The notes below the pieces were generated by a model. That model saw only the letters and a list, made by a program, of their open reading frames with translations, was not told the DNA's origin and did no database searches. The position numbers were made by a program, and so were the translations under genes. Positions 1 through 8,847 of a DNA stretch of 64,000 nucleotides are shown here, one piece after another. Source of the stretch: Marinobacter halophilus (GTDB lineage: Bacteria; Pseudomonadota; Gammaproteobacteria; Pseudomonadales; Oleiphilaceae); contig NZ_PXNN01000017.1 in NCBI RefSeq assembly GCF_003007685.1, positions 62,001 through 126,000 of the forward strand, read 5' to 3'. How positions within the stretch are numbered: the first letter of the stretch is position 1; each line of letters starts with the position of its first letter.

Positions 1-2085
1 AGATTGATAGATGCGCTTGGCGATTCTGGCATCAAACCGCTCGAACTGGCTGCGGCCAAACTCGTCTGCCCAGTAGAACGCCGACGAGGCTTTGAGCCCC
101 CAGGGTAAGTCCTGTATCACTGCCAGACTTCCCGAATGCCGTACAGACATCCGGGTAAGCAGATCTGTTGTCCGCTGTTGTTTGACGGTGTCGACATCAC
201 CGTCGTCGTTGAAAATTGGCTCGCCAGTATACCAGGTGTCCTGATCCAGATAGCCGTAGCTGGCTCTTAAGGTGGTCCCTGGATACTCAAGCATGGCCTC
301 AACTTCAAAACCTTTCTGGTCTATGGCAACGTTGTTGTCGACGCTCCAGTCCTTGAGCTGAATAACACCGCTGATCATATCCCGGAGCTCGTCGTTGAAG
401 CCCCGAACCTCAATGGACAGCATCCCTTGTTCTAGAGGAAACTGCCCGAAGTAGCTGATTTCTCGTGAGATGATGTGCTCTTCTTGAAGATCTCTGCCAA
501 GCGTCAACCACCCCTGTACTTCATACGCTTCCTGGGTAGTTATGCGGCGACCTTCAAGGTCTGAGTAGATTGCAGGGCTGACATTCCTCAGGGTATAGCC
601 CCAATCGGGGTTTTGCTCGAATCCATCTGGCGTGCGCACCGCTTCTGAGTATACAAACCGCAAGGCATGGCGATTGTTGAACGTAAAGTTGGCCGCCAGC
701 CTCGGTGAGAAATAACTATTGTCTGTGGTGCTGGTTCTTTCCCAGTTACCACCAGCATTCAGTGTCAGCCAGGACAGAGGGGTATACTCAAGGTTGCCGA
801 AAAACCGTGACTGGTAATTGCTGCCCCGGCCATTGAAGTAGGTCTCCGAGCGGAAGGTGTCTTTACGGAAGCCGGCACCAGAGGCGACTTTCAGGTCATT
901 GTTGATGATCAGCGTGTCCTGCAACTCGAACTCCAGACGAGTGTCCTCTGAATCTGCATCAACCTCTGCGAAACCAGCGATAGGAGCATCATCCGGATAA
1001 CACGGGAAATCGCGATTGCTATCCCTTCTGAATAAAGGTGTGCCATTTTCCAGGCATGTCACTGCCTCGTCTGGAAAGGAAATAGTGTAGGGTTGTCTTC
1101 GATTGAAATTCTCAACACTCGCCATGACATGAAAAAAGTGACGGTCGGACGTTCTGACATTCAGTTTGGACTGGAGATAGTAGTCACGAACGTCAATGTC
1201 AGGGTCGTCAAACGGGTTAAGCTCTGCGGTTTTGTCTTTGTCGTTATACTTGGTGCCGTCGACGACCCCGGTGCGTAATTCAAGATCCACTTGATCATGG
1301 AATTTGAGGCGGGAATCGTAAGTGAACGAGTTGATGTCATGACCATTGCGGAACGGGAAACGTTCACCACCGTCTACCTGATAGTCGAAGCCATCAAATT
1401 TGCGTTTCTCATAGGTCAGTCGCCAGTCAACGTCTGGGCCGGCATCGCCGACTGAGCCGAAGGTTCGCAAATAACCACGGGAGCCACTGACCACGCGAGT
1501 CTCGACACCCGCGGTGTCGGCCGGATCGCGAGTTATGATGTTAATGGTGCCCAGAAAGGCATTGATGCCGTAGGCTGCGGAATTGGGGCCTCGGGCAACC
1601 TCAATACGCTCAATCATCTCCAGCGGAACCGGCATGGTTTCCCAGTCCATATCCGACAAGGTCGCTTTGTGGGACGTGCGACCGTCGACCAGTACCTGCA
1701 TGCGCCGCTGCTCGTAATGCACCGTGCCATGATAGGTCGTGACCGGCTGATGACTTCCGACAAAATTGACCACCATGCCGGGAACCAGGCGAAAAACCTC
1801 GTACAGATTCATGATGCCTAGGTCGCGTATCATGTCACCAGTGATAACCGTGGTACTGCCCGGCACCCGGGTTTTGGGCTGACGGAGCCGTGTGGTGGTC
1901 AACACTTCCGGAATGTCATCGCCAAACGAAATAAAGCCGGCGTTGAAGTCTTGGTCAGCCGGGGCTGCACTGGCCGTTGTTGCGGTTATGCCAATGATGG
2001 CCGAAGCCAGCAACGATAGGCGAAAGACAAGCCCCGTGCGAGGCTGACGTGATTGGTTTTCAGGCAGGTAATTCGTAATAGACAT
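1..2085 (-). CDS. TonB-dependent outer membrane receptor (C-terminus cut by window edge)
   Basis: An open frame of 695 codons starts at an ATG at 2085 and runs off the left edge without a stop. It starts with a signal-peptide-like segment ending near ASAAPADQ, then a plug domain (about residues 55-165) with a DGRTSH loop, IERIEVARGPNSAAYG and INIITR, all typical of TonB-dependent receptors. The rest alternates short strand-like segments, as expected for the 22-strand barrel. It should import a siderophore, vitamin or other large substrate across the outer membrane using TonB energy. The substrate cannot be told from sequence. The gene is divergent from the J-like protein gene that starts at 2208. 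I saw no clear Fur box or riboswitch in the 122-bp gap, so its regulation is unknown. Confidence 0.9.
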   Translation of the reverse strand, partial: MSITNYLPENQSRQPRTGLVFRLSLLASAIIGITATTASAAPADQDFNAGFISFGDDIPEVLTTTRLRQPKTRVPGSTTVITGDMIRDLGIMNLYEVFRLVPGMVVNFVGSHQPVTTYHGTVHYEQRRMQVLVDGRTSHKATLSDMDWETMPVPLEMIERIEVARGPNSAAYGINAFLGTINIITRDPADTAGVETRVVSGSRGYLRTFGSVGDAGPDVDWRLTYEKRKFDGFDYQVDGGERFPFRNGHDINSFTYDSRLKFHDQVDLELRTGVVDGTKYNDKDKTAELNPFDDPDIDVRDYYLQSKLNVRTSDRHFFHVMASVENFNRRQPYTISFPDEAVTCLENGTPLFRRDSNRDFPCYPDDAPIAGFAEVDADSEDTRLEFELQDTLIINNDLKVASGAGFRKDTFRSETYFNGRGSNYQSRFFGNLEYTPLSWLTLNAGGNWERTSTTDNSYFSPRLAANFTFNNRHALRFVYSEAVRTPDGFEQNPDWGYTLRNVSPAIYSDLEGRRITTQEAYEVQGWLTLGRDLQEEHIISREISYFGQFPLEQGMLSIEVRGFNDELRDMISGVIQLKDWSVDNNVAIDQKGFEVEAMLEYPGTTLRASYGYLDQDTWYTGEPIFNDDGDVDTVKQQRTTDLLTRMSVRHSGSLAVIQDLPWGLKASSAFYWADEFGRSQFERFDARIAKRIYQS

Positions 2086-2207
2086 AGGTGTCGTTCTATA
2101 ATTTGCCGGGCGACAGCTTTATTATGATTCTTCCTGAATCCTAGGGGAGATGAAACGGTTTGTCTCTATAAAGATTACAGATTTTACATTTCCGGAGTTA
2201 CTTTTTT

Positions 2208-2909
2208 ATGACGTGCTGGGACATTCTGGGCATTGAACCAACCGACGACCTGGAGCGCATTCGCCAGGCCTACGAGCGCCAAACCAAATTTGCCTCTGAA
2301 GACGAGGCCCGTGCGCTTGAGCATGCACTCCAGGAAGCAATGGGCGACGTGCCGCCGGTGCGAGAGTCTGCGCAAAGTCGCGTGGAGGACCTAAATTCGG
2401 CGCCGAACCATGCCGAAGCCGTTGCACCGGATGAGGAATATGAGCTGGACGCAACCGAAGCGCAGATCGCCCGCGAGGTAGTTATTCAAATCAAAGCGCT
2501 GATGAACGATGATCATCGCCAGCAGGATGCGGGTATCTGGAAGGCGATCTTATGCGAACCTCCGGCCGATGAGCTTGCCATGCGACGTGAAATCGGACGA
2601 CAGCTCGAACCCCGGGTTCGCCCGATGGCTGAAAACGGAGCCTTTTCTGTTGCCGTCACCCGGTTTCTGGGGGACTGGTTTGACTGGTCCAGTGTTCGGA
2701 GCGCAAGCCCGGTGGCTGACTCGGGCAATCCTGACTCTGAACACGTCGATCCCCGTAACTCTGATCTTCGCAACTCTGATCTGCATAACGACCCGGAATC
2801 CGACATGGCTCCGGAGCAGCCACCCATGACCAACTTCTGGCCAGCGGTGATCGGCTGGATTGTGGGCCTGGTCATTCTAGCGACTATTTTCGGGGGCATG
2901 GGTGGCTGA
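2208..2909 (+). CDS. Degenerate J-domain-like protein with C-terminal membrane anchor
   Basis: A 233-residue protein. Residues 1-45 (CWDILGIEPTDDLERIRQAY and onward) resemble the first helices of a DnaJ J domain, but the HPD tripeptide needed to stimulate DnaK is missing. The middle is acidic and helical. Residues about 183-195 carry a short repeat (NSDLRNSDLHND) encoded by an 11-bp direct repeat at 2757-2767 and 2772-2782. The C-terminus is one hydrophobic segment (about 209-229), so the protein is probably a tail-anchored membrane protein with its bulk in the cytoplasm. The start is supported by CGGAG some 12 nt upstream, a long spacing. Its last 33 bp overlap the end of the convergent transporter gene. 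Function unknown; it may be an inactive Hsp70 co-chaperone-like adaptor. Confidence 0.7.
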   Translation: MTCWDILGIEPTDDLERIRQAYERQTKFASEDEARALEHALQEAMGDVPPVRESAQSRVEDLNSAPNHAEAVAPDEEYELDATEAQIAREVVIQIKALMNDDHRQQDAGIWKAILCEPPADELAMRREIGRQLEPRVRPMAENGAFSVAVTRFLGDWFDWSSVRSASPVADSGNPDSEHVDPRNSDLRNSDLHNDPESDMAPEQPPMTNFWPAVIGWIVGLVILATIFGGMGG

Positions 2910-3884
2910 CGCCTGCTCGATCTTTTCACGGTATTTCTGGGCCAGGATGGCCCCCACGATGACCTGAATCTGGTTGTAGCACATGATCGGCAACACGATC
3001 ATGCCGAAACCCGGGTGGCCGGAAAACAGCACCTTGGCCATCGGCAATCCCGAGGCCAGGCTCTTTTTAGAGCCACAGAATACCACCGCAGCTTCGTCTT
3101 CCAGACTAAAGCCCAGCTTCCGCACCATTAGCTGCGCAATCAGCATGAACAGTCCCAGCAAACCAAAGCACAGCATTATTGCCAGTATGACTGCCTGAAT
3201 CGGCAGGTTCTGCCAAAGCCCGCTGACCACCGAATGTGAAAACGCCGAATACACGATGATCCAGATTACGCACTGATCATATCGGGTCATCAGCGATTCG
3301 TTTCGGGACAGAAAGCCTCCGAGCCAGGGGCGCATGGCATGCCCAACTGCAAATGGCAACAACAGCTGCACAATGATGTCCTTCAGAGCGTCGGCAATTG
3401 CGAAGTCAGCGGCACCCGAGGTGGACACCAGGAGCAACAGCAGAAACGGCGTGAGCATCATTCCGAACACGTTTGATGCCGCTGCACTGCAAATAGCCGC
3501 AGGTACATTGCCTCTGGCCATGGCGGTATAGGCAATCGAAGACGACACCGCAGACGGCAACACGCCCAAATACAGAAATCCAAGCCCCAGATCTTTTGGC
3601 ATCCACTCCGGGATGATGTTGGTCAGACCGTTGATTGGCATCACTGCGAGCGGAAAAAACACGAAGGTGAGGGCAGTGATCAGTATGTGCAGGCGCCAAT
3701 GGGTTGCACCATCAATAATCTGCTGCCGCGACAGGGCTGCGCCGTGGAAAAAGAACAGCAGGGCGACCGCGACGGTGCCGATGGTGGTCAGAGCATCCGC
3801 AGCTTGTCCGGTGACCGGCAAAAAAGAGGCGAGCACAATGGCGCCCAGTAGCAGGAGGGTGAAGGCATCGACACGAAACTTCAT
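2877..3884 (-). CDS. SBF-like (bile acid:sodium symporter family) transporter
   Basis: A 335-residue hydrophobic protein with about ten membrane segments. It looks like the SBF_like/YfeH branch of the BASS superfamily, with FFFHGAALS near residue 50, GVLPSAVSSSIAYTAMARGN in the middle and FCGSKKSLASG in the C-terminal half. The family moves organic anions with sodium across the inner membrane; the substrate here is unknown. The frame is open further upstream to 4133, but I chose the ATG at 3884 because family similarity begins at MKFRVDAF and because this ATG overlaps the GntR stop codon as ATGA, which implies translational coupling. Coupling to its own FadR-type regulator suggests substrate-responsive expression. 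Confidence 0.85.
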   Translation of the reverse strand: MKFRVDAFTLLLLGAIVLASFLPVTGQAADALTTIGTVAVALLFFFHGAALSRQQIIDGATHWRLHILITALTFVFFPLAVMPINGLTNIIPEWMPKDLGLGFLYLGVLPSAVSSSIAYTAMARGNVPAAICSAAASNVFGMMLTPFLLLLLVSTSGAADFAIADALKDIIVQLLLPFAVGHAMRPWLGGFLSRNESLMTRYDQCVIWIIVYSAFSHSVVSGLWQNLPIQAVILAIMLCFGLLGLFMLIAQLMVRKLGFSLEDEAAVVFCGSKKSLASGLPMAKVLFSGHPGFGMIVLPIMCYNQIQVIVGAILAQKYREKIEQASATHAPENSR

Positions 3885-4561
3885 ATCACTTTTCCGGACA
3901 TCAGTGCGCTGAGGCTCGGCTTGAGCAAAGCCCGGGACAGCGCTTCGGCCTTGTCGGCATCCTTGCGCCGGATAGCCGCCAGCAGCAGTTCGTGGTCCTC
4001 CTGCGAGGGTTCGGGAAGATCGTCGTCCCGCTCTGTTCGCTCGATGGTCTGGCTTACCGCGTGGGAAAAGTAATCGTAAAGCTCCGTCAGTGCGGCATTG
4101 TGTGAGGCCTGCACCAGCGCGTGATGAAACCACTCATCGTGGCAGATCCGGTCATTAAGGTTGTTGCCAGCGGCAGCTCGCGCATCCAACGCATCGCTCA
4201 TAGATTTGAGGTCTGCGTCGGTTCGCCTGAACGCGGCCAATCGGGCAGCTTCGGTTTCGAGCATAATGCGCACTTCCAGCTGTTCCGCCAGTTTGCTCCG
4301 GTCGATACGGCGCAGTGTTTCCCCCGCGTCTCGGTTGGAACGAACATAAGTGCCGTCGCCTTGTCGGGTTTCCAGCATTCCCACATGCACCAGAACGCGC
4401 ACGGCCTCACGAATGGTGTTACGGCTGATGCCAAGTGCATCAGAGAGTTCGGACTCAACGGGTAGGCGAGTGCCGACCGGCCATTGGTCGCTTTCTATGG
4501 CCGTCCGCAGGCTCTCAATGGCCGTTTCCACCAGGGAGCCTTTTTTGATTGGCTTGAGCAT
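3881..4561 (-). CDS. FadR-subfamily GntR transcriptional regulator
   Basis: A 226-residue regulator. The N-terminal winged helix-turn-helix is about residues 8-75, with LPVESELSDALGISRNTIREAV being the classic GntR recognition region and RQGDGTYV the wing. The C-terminal all-helical FCD ligand domain (about 85-215) contains the expected metal-binding-type residues in D-x3-H (HDEWFHHALVQASHN) and a later HELLLAAI. FCD regulators usually bind organic acids. The gene overlaps the downstream SBF-like transporter by 4 bp, so the pair is probably one operon. A perfect palindrome just upstream (4582-4596) fits autoregulation. The likely role is to repress the transporter until its substrate is present. 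Confidence 0.9.
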   Translation of the reverse strand: MLKPIKKGSLVETAIESLRTAIESDQWPVGTRLPVESELSDALGISRNTIREAVRVLVHVGMLETRQGDGTYVRSNRDAGETLRRIDRSKLAEQLEVRIMLETEAARLAAFRRTDADLKSMSDALDARAAAGNNLNDRICHDEWFHHALVQASHNAALTELYDYFSHAVSQTIERTERDDDLPEPSQEDHELLLAAIRRKDADKAEALSRALLKPSLSALMSGKVI

Positions 4562-4581
4562 TGCTTATCATCCAGTCTAAT

Positions 4582-4596
4582 GATGATCCAATCATC
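4582..4596. promoter_or_regulatory. Palindromic operator candidate for the GntR regulator
   Basis: The sequence GATGATCCAATCATC is a perfect inverted repeat with 6-bp arms and a 3-bp centre, lying 21-35 bp upstream of the GntR start codon at 4561. Size and form match operators of FadR-type GntR proteins. Assignment to this regulator is inferred from position only. Confidence 0.6.
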
Positions 4597-4651
4597 CTAT
4601 GAATTTAACCGATGTTCAACATACTTTAGCACCCCTGAGCCTGGGGCCGAC

Positions 4652-6142
4652 CTAGCGGCCCGGCTCTGGCGGCAGGAATTGGTAATCTGTGGTGTCGGCA
4701 GAGCGCGTTGCAAAGCGATAGCTGAAGGTAAAACCGGGCCAGTTCACCGTATTGCGACCGTGCTCATCCAGATACCAGGACGTACATCCGGAATCCCAGA
4801 CGCTGCCAGAAAGCCCGTCCTGCACCACCTGACAGTAGCGTGTCTGTGCCTCTTCGCGAACATCCATAGCTTCACCCGGGTATCGTGACAAGGCATTCAG
4901 AGCACTGATCACGAAGCGGAACTGGGACTCCAGCATGTAAAGAATCGAGTTGTGAGCAAGGTTGGTGTTTGGGCCATACAGCATGAAAAGATTGGGGAAG
5001 CCGTTCACGCTGATGCCTTTGAAAGCTTTACTGCCACTTGCCCAGGCATCGTTCAGCGATTGCCCGTTGCGCCCGGTAACGCGCATGGGCGATAAAAATT
5101 CAGTGGCTTTGAATCCAGTGCCAAAAATAATGGCATCCACCGGCCGGTGGCTGCCGCTGGTGCTGACCACGCCGGTTTCATCGATGTGTGAAACACCTTC
5201 CGTGATCAGATCCAAATGGGGTTGATTGATTGCCGGATACCAGTCATTGGAGATCAGGATCCGCTTACAGCCAATCCGGTAGTCAGGGATGATGTTTTTG
5301 AGCTTTTCGGGATCTGTCACCCATTTGTTGGCCTCTTTGTTTGCCTGTCGGGCAAACAGGTTGAGTATCCAGGAAAATCGGGTGAAGGCGAGGGCGCGAG
5401 ATTCGTTTTTCCAATAGATCAGGGCGCGGTAAGCCCGGTCCCAGAATGGCAGCTTGCGGAACAACGTTTGTTCAACCGGCGTAAACGGTCGATCGGGCTT
5501 GGGTAATACCCAGGCGGCCGACCGTTGGTAGAGGTCAAGTCGGGCGACGGTACGGGTAATTTCGGGCACGAACTGAATAGCGCTGGCGCCGGTACCGATA
5601 ACGGCCACCCGTTTACCCGTGAGGTCAGCCTGATGATTCCAGCGTGCGGAATGAAACCAGTTGCCTTGAAAACGGTCCAGGCCCGGTATGTTGGGCATGG
5701 CTGGCCGATTCAGTTGTCCGGCGGCAGTGATCAGCACATCGGCGGTGTAGGATTGCCCTGATTCTGTGGTTATCTTCCATTGATTGGTCCGGCTGTCAAA
5801 GCTGGCAGACTCCACAGACCTGTTGAACTCTATGTGCCGGTCAAGACCGTATTTGCGAACACAGTGTTCGATGTAGCCGAGTATCTCCGGCTGCCCGCCG
5901 AATTTTCGACTCCAATCGTGTTTTGGCTCGAATGAGTAGGAATAAAGGTGTGACTGAACATCGCAGGCGGCACCAGGGTAGGTGTTGTCGCGCCAGGTTC
6001 CGCCCACCGCACCGGCCTTTTCCAGCAGCGTGATCCGGGCGTAGCCGGCAAGTTTGAGCTGGATAGCCATCCCGATCCCGCCAAAACCGGTACCGATAAT
6101 GACAACAGAGGGCTTTTGGGGCGTGAGCCTGGGTTTGGTCAT
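4652..6142 (-). CDS. Flavin-containing monooxygenase, Baeyer-Villiger type
   Basis: A 496-residue FAD/NADPH enzyme. It has a first Rossmann motif GTGFGGIGMAIQLK near residue 16, then TWRDNTYPGAACD typical of class B monooxygenases, a fingerprint FQGNWFHSARWNH (the F-x-G-x3-H-x3-W of Baeyer-Villiger enzymes), and a second dinucleotide motif GTGASAIQ. It should insert oxygen into a ketone or oxidise a soft heteroatom. The substrate is unknown; many marine oil degraders carry several such enzymes. I chose the ATG at 6142 instead of the more upstream one at 6202 because family similarity starts there and AGGATAG lies just before it. It lies between the GntR operon and the LysR gene on the same strand, with no close coupling. 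Confidence 0.88.
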   Translation of the reverse strand: MTKPRLTPQKPSVVIIGTGFGGIGMAIQLKLAGYARITLLEKAGAVGGTWRDNTYPGAACDVQSHLYSYSFEPKHDWSRKFGGQPEILGYIEHCVRKYGLDRHIEFNRSVESASFDSRTNQWKITTESGQSYTADVLITAAGQLNRPAMPNIPGLDRFQGNWFHSARWNHQADLTGKRVAVIGTGASAIQFVPEITRTVARLDLYQRSAAWVLPKPDRPFTPVEQTLFRKLPFWDRAYRALIYWKNESRALAFTRFSWILNLFARQANKEANKWVTDPEKLKNIIPDYRIGCKRILISNDWYPAINQPHLDLITEGVSHIDETGVVSTSGSHRPVDAIIFGTGFKATEFLSPMRVTGRNGQSLNDAWASGSKAFKGISVNGFPNLFMLYGPNTNLAHNSILYMLESQFRFVISALNALSRYPGEAMDVREEAQTRYCQVVQDGLSGSVWDSGCTSWYLDEHGRNTVNWPGFTFSYRFATRSADTTDYQFLPPEPGR

Positions 6143-6220
6143 GCATCTATCCTGATCTTTGTGTTTTAGTGCATGACTATAGCGGGCTGAGTACCCAACC
6201 AAAAGACCGTTTCCACCAGA

Positions 6221-7120
6221 TTAATTGTCCGGAAAGGTCAACAGCTGTTCAGCCGGCTGGGTCATCAGCTCCTTGAGCGCAGGCGACTCGAATTGTCGGC
6301 GGATGCGAATAGCGTAAAACTCTTCAAAAACCCCCGGTAAGGCACCGTAATCCTTCAAACTTCCGTTCTTTAGCTCATCCCGGACCACCACCGGAGGAAG
6401 CACCGCCACATGCCCGCTATCTCGAGTCAGCAGTCGCATCATCGCCATATCATCCACCTCTGCCAGAACAATGGGGTGAATCTGATGGTGATCGCACAAC
6501 TGATCAAAGGCCTGACGAATGTTGTTATCTGGTCCCGGCAATATCAGCGGACGGCCGCGCAGCATGTCGGGGAAGGCGCCGGGTTCTCCGATGTCTGGTG
6601 GTCCGATAATACTGACAGGCTGGCGGGCTATTCGTCTGCAGCGCCAGGGATTCTCGTCGTCACCTTGTACGGGTTGGTTGGAGAGGATCAGGTCCAGGCG
6701 GTGCGCGGAAAGTCTGCGCAACAGATCTTCCAGGCTGCCGCTTTGGAGCTTGAGCTCCAGGTCTTGACGGCCAAGTAGGGGGCGAATAAACCCCTCCTGA
6801 AAGTTCCGTGACAACGTTGCTACAGCGCCTACCTTGAGCACTTCCCGGTTGGCTTGATGGCCGGTGCTGAACAGGGCCTGCAGTTCTGCGCCCTGCCGGA
6901 ATATGTCCTCGGCATAAGTAAAGGCTACCCGGCCGGCTTCAGACAGCTTCAAGCGCCGGCCTTCCCGCACGAACAGATCGTGTCCCAGGCTCTCTTCCAG
7001 TTTACGGATCTGTCCGGACAAAGCAGATTGTGAAATGTGCAGAGATTCTGCCGCGCGAGTCAGGTGCCCGCTGCGAGCAACCGCCCAAAAATAGTAGAGA
7101 TGATGGTAGTTCAAGCGCAT
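6221..7120 (-). CDS. LysR-family regulator (NhaR-like), probably of dabBA
   Basis: A 299-residue LysR protein. The N-terminal helix-turn-helix (about residues 5-60) reads LNYHHLYYFWAVARSGHLT and then AAESLHISQSALSGQIRKLE, close to the NhaR branch. The remainder is the periplasmic-binding-like effector domain. It is divergently transcribed from dabB across a 116-bp gap that holds a perfect inverted repeat (7146-7160). Regulators of this type are often found next to dab genes, so control of inorganic carbon uptake is the likely job. The effector is unknown. The sodium-responsive role of E. coli NhaR should not be transferred automatically. Confidence 0.85.
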   Translation of the reverse strand: MRLNYHHLYYFWAVARSGHLTRAAESLHISQSALSGQIRKLEESLGHDLFVREGRRLKLSEAGRVAFTYAEDIFRQGAELQALFSTGHQANREVLKVGAVATLSRNFQEGFIRPLLGRQDLELKLQSGSLEDLLRRLSAHRLDLILSNQPVQGDDENPWRCRRIARQPVSIIGPPDIGEPGAFPDMLRGRPLILPGPDNNIRQAFDQLCDHHQIHPIVLAEVDDMAMMRLLTRDSGHVAVLPPVVVRDELKNGSLKDYGALPGVFEEFYAIRIRRQFESPALKELMTQPAEQLLTFPDN

Positions 7121-7145
7121 GCCGCTGTACCTTTTCCGTAATTCA

Positions 7146-7160
7146 TTCTTTTTTAAAGAA
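7146..7160. promoter_or_regulatory. Inverted repeat in the LysR-dabB intergenic region
   Basis: TTCTTT-TTT-AAAGAA is a perfect inverted repeat of 6-bp arms with a 3-bp spacer, 26 bp upstream of the LysR start and 77 bp upstream of dabB. Position and dyad symmetry fit a LysR-type binding site that serves both genes. It contains a T-N11-A spacing. Binding is inferred. Confidence 0.45.
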
Positions 7161-7236
7161 CGGTATGATCTTTATAAACCATTTTATCTATGATTGCATC
7201 AGCGGCAAAGTACGCCTGTAGATACAGGAGTCTTCT

Positions 7237-8847
7237 ATGGTCGTTATCATCACTTCTTTCTCAATGTTTGTGCTCGCTTGCTGGCTCGCTTTGCCGGTTA
7301 CGCTCTTGGCGATTGCCGGATTTGCCAACTGGACGACAACGCCAAGCAAACTCAATCACTGCTGGCGCATTGCAGATCGAATTCTTAGAGCTCTGATACT
7401 GGCGACTGCCCTTGTCGGGCTGTTGCTTATCGTCGATGGTCGGGTTATCGACACAGGTCTACCTGAACTTGGCTCGGCACTGGGGCTTTACCCGGACGGC
7501 TTGGCGGTTTGGATGGCCTTGATGGTGAGCTTTGTTGCCTGGATTATCCTGCGTTACGCCCGGGATTATCTAAATGGCGATCTGGCATTCCGGGCCTTTC
7601 TACCGTGGTTCCTGGTCACCGTAACCAGTGTTCTGGTTCTGGTTTTTACAAACCACTTGCTGGTTTTGGCGGGAGCCTGGGTTGCGGTAAGTCTGGCGCT
7701 GCATCATTTGCTGACGCTCTATCCCGAAAGGACGGAAGCGCGGCTTGCGGCCGCACAGAAGTTTATTACCAGCCGCCTCGGCGATCTGGCTGTTGTTGGC
7801 GCCGTGCTGTTGATCTGGCGTCATTACGGTAGCTTTCAGATACCGGAGATTCATGCGTTATCAACTCAGGTTGGTGCATCGTCGACAGAACTGACTGTGG
7901 CCTCGGTGCTGTTGGCCATTGCGGCAGCCCTCAAATGCGCCCAGATACCGTTCCACGGCTGGCTGATCCGGGTAATGGAGGCACCAACGCCGGTATCGGC
8001 ACTGCTCCACGCGGGTGTGATCAACCTGGGCGGTTTTCTCTGGCTCCGGTTGTTTCCGGTCTTTGAAGGCTTCACTGCGGGGCACCTGATATTACTGGTG
8101 GTGGGCGGGTCCACCGCACTGGTGGCGGTGTTTACCATGATGGCGCAAACCTCGGTCAAGCATGCTCTGGTCTGGTCTACCAATGCGCAGATGGGCTTCA
8201 TGCTCTTTGAAATTGCAGTGGGGGCTTACACTCTGGCGTTGCTGCACCTGCTCGCACATTCCCTCTACAAGGCCCACTCATTCCTTGCGTCCGGGCGCAC
8301 GGTGAGAGCGTCAGTGGTGCATTTTACCGGTCGTCCCGGTCTGTCCAATGCAGGCTTTGCCTTAGTGGCGGCCATTATTTCAGGGGCAATGCTGTGGCTG
8401 GCACCAGGACTGGTCGAGAACAAGCGTATTTTGGCCGTTTTACTGGTAATGGCTGTCGCCGCCGCCGTATTTGGTATGCCCAGCGAGAGCTCTTCGAAAG
8501 CCAAAGTGACGGTTTTTTTCATGGCGATAGCTCTGGTGCCACTGTATGGCCTACTCAACAGCATGCTCGGCCCCACACTTCAAAGCAGCGGCACCTCTGT
8601 ATTACCGTTAGCTGCCGAAGTGTTTGCCTGGGCCCTGATCATCAGTCTTGCAACATTGTCGTTGGTTACCCAGCTCTGGCCTAACACCCCCTCGCTGCAG
8701 CGCTTTCATCATCCGGTGAGCCAGGGATTTTATCTGGACCAACCGTTTGAACAAGCGACTCGGCGTTGGGCAAAACGTTGGCTCGCCACTGACGCCACGC
8801 AAGGCAAGCCTGACCACTATCTGTTGTCCTCCGGAGAACGCCCATGA
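7237..8847 (+). CDS. dabB: DabB, membrane subunit of dissolved inorganic carbon pump
   Basis: A 536-residue polytopic protein of the proton-conducting NuoL/MrpA family, with 12 or more membrane segments. The core includes AALKCAQIPFHGWLIRVMEAPTPVSALLHAGVIN (about residues 228-261), where the lysine and histidine are the conserved proton-path residues of this superfamily. It is shorter than NuoL and is followed directly by dabA, which identifies it as DabB and not as a complex I subunit. With DabA it is thought to couple cation flow to unidirectional CO2 hydration, accumulating bicarbonate in the cell. An AGGAG lies 7 nt before the ATG. Its stop overlaps the dabA start as ATGA. Confidence 0.92.
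   Translation: MVVIITSFSMFVLACWLALPVTLLAIAGFANWTTTPSKLNHCWRIADRILRALILATALVGLLLIVDGRVIDTGLPELGSALGLYPDGLAVWMALMVSFVAWIILRYARDYLNGDLAFRAFLPWFLVTVTSVLVLVFTNHLLVLAGAWVAVSLALHHLLTLYPERTEARLAAAQKFITSRLGDLAVVGAVLLIWRHYGSFQIPEIHALSTQVGASSTELTVASVLLAIAAALKCAQIPFHGWLIRVMEAPTPVSALLHAGVINLGGFLWLRLFPVFEGFTAGHLILLVVGGSTALVAVFTMMAQTSVKHALVWSTNAQMGFMLFEIAVGAYTLALLHLLAHSLYKAHSFLASGRTVRASVVHFTGRPGLSNAGFALVAAIISGAMLWLAPGLVENKRILAVLLVMAVAAAVFGMPSESSSKAKVTVFFMAIALVPLYGLLNSMLGPTLQSSGTSVLPLAAEVFAWALIISLATLSLVTQLWPNTPSLQRFHHPVSQGFYLDQPFEQATRRWAKRWLATDATQGKPDHYLLSSGERP

Noticed and set aside
7237-8847. Calling dabB a complex I NuoL or Mrp antiporter subunit
   Set aside because: It is shorter than NuoL, other nuo or mrp genes are missing, and it overlaps dabA.
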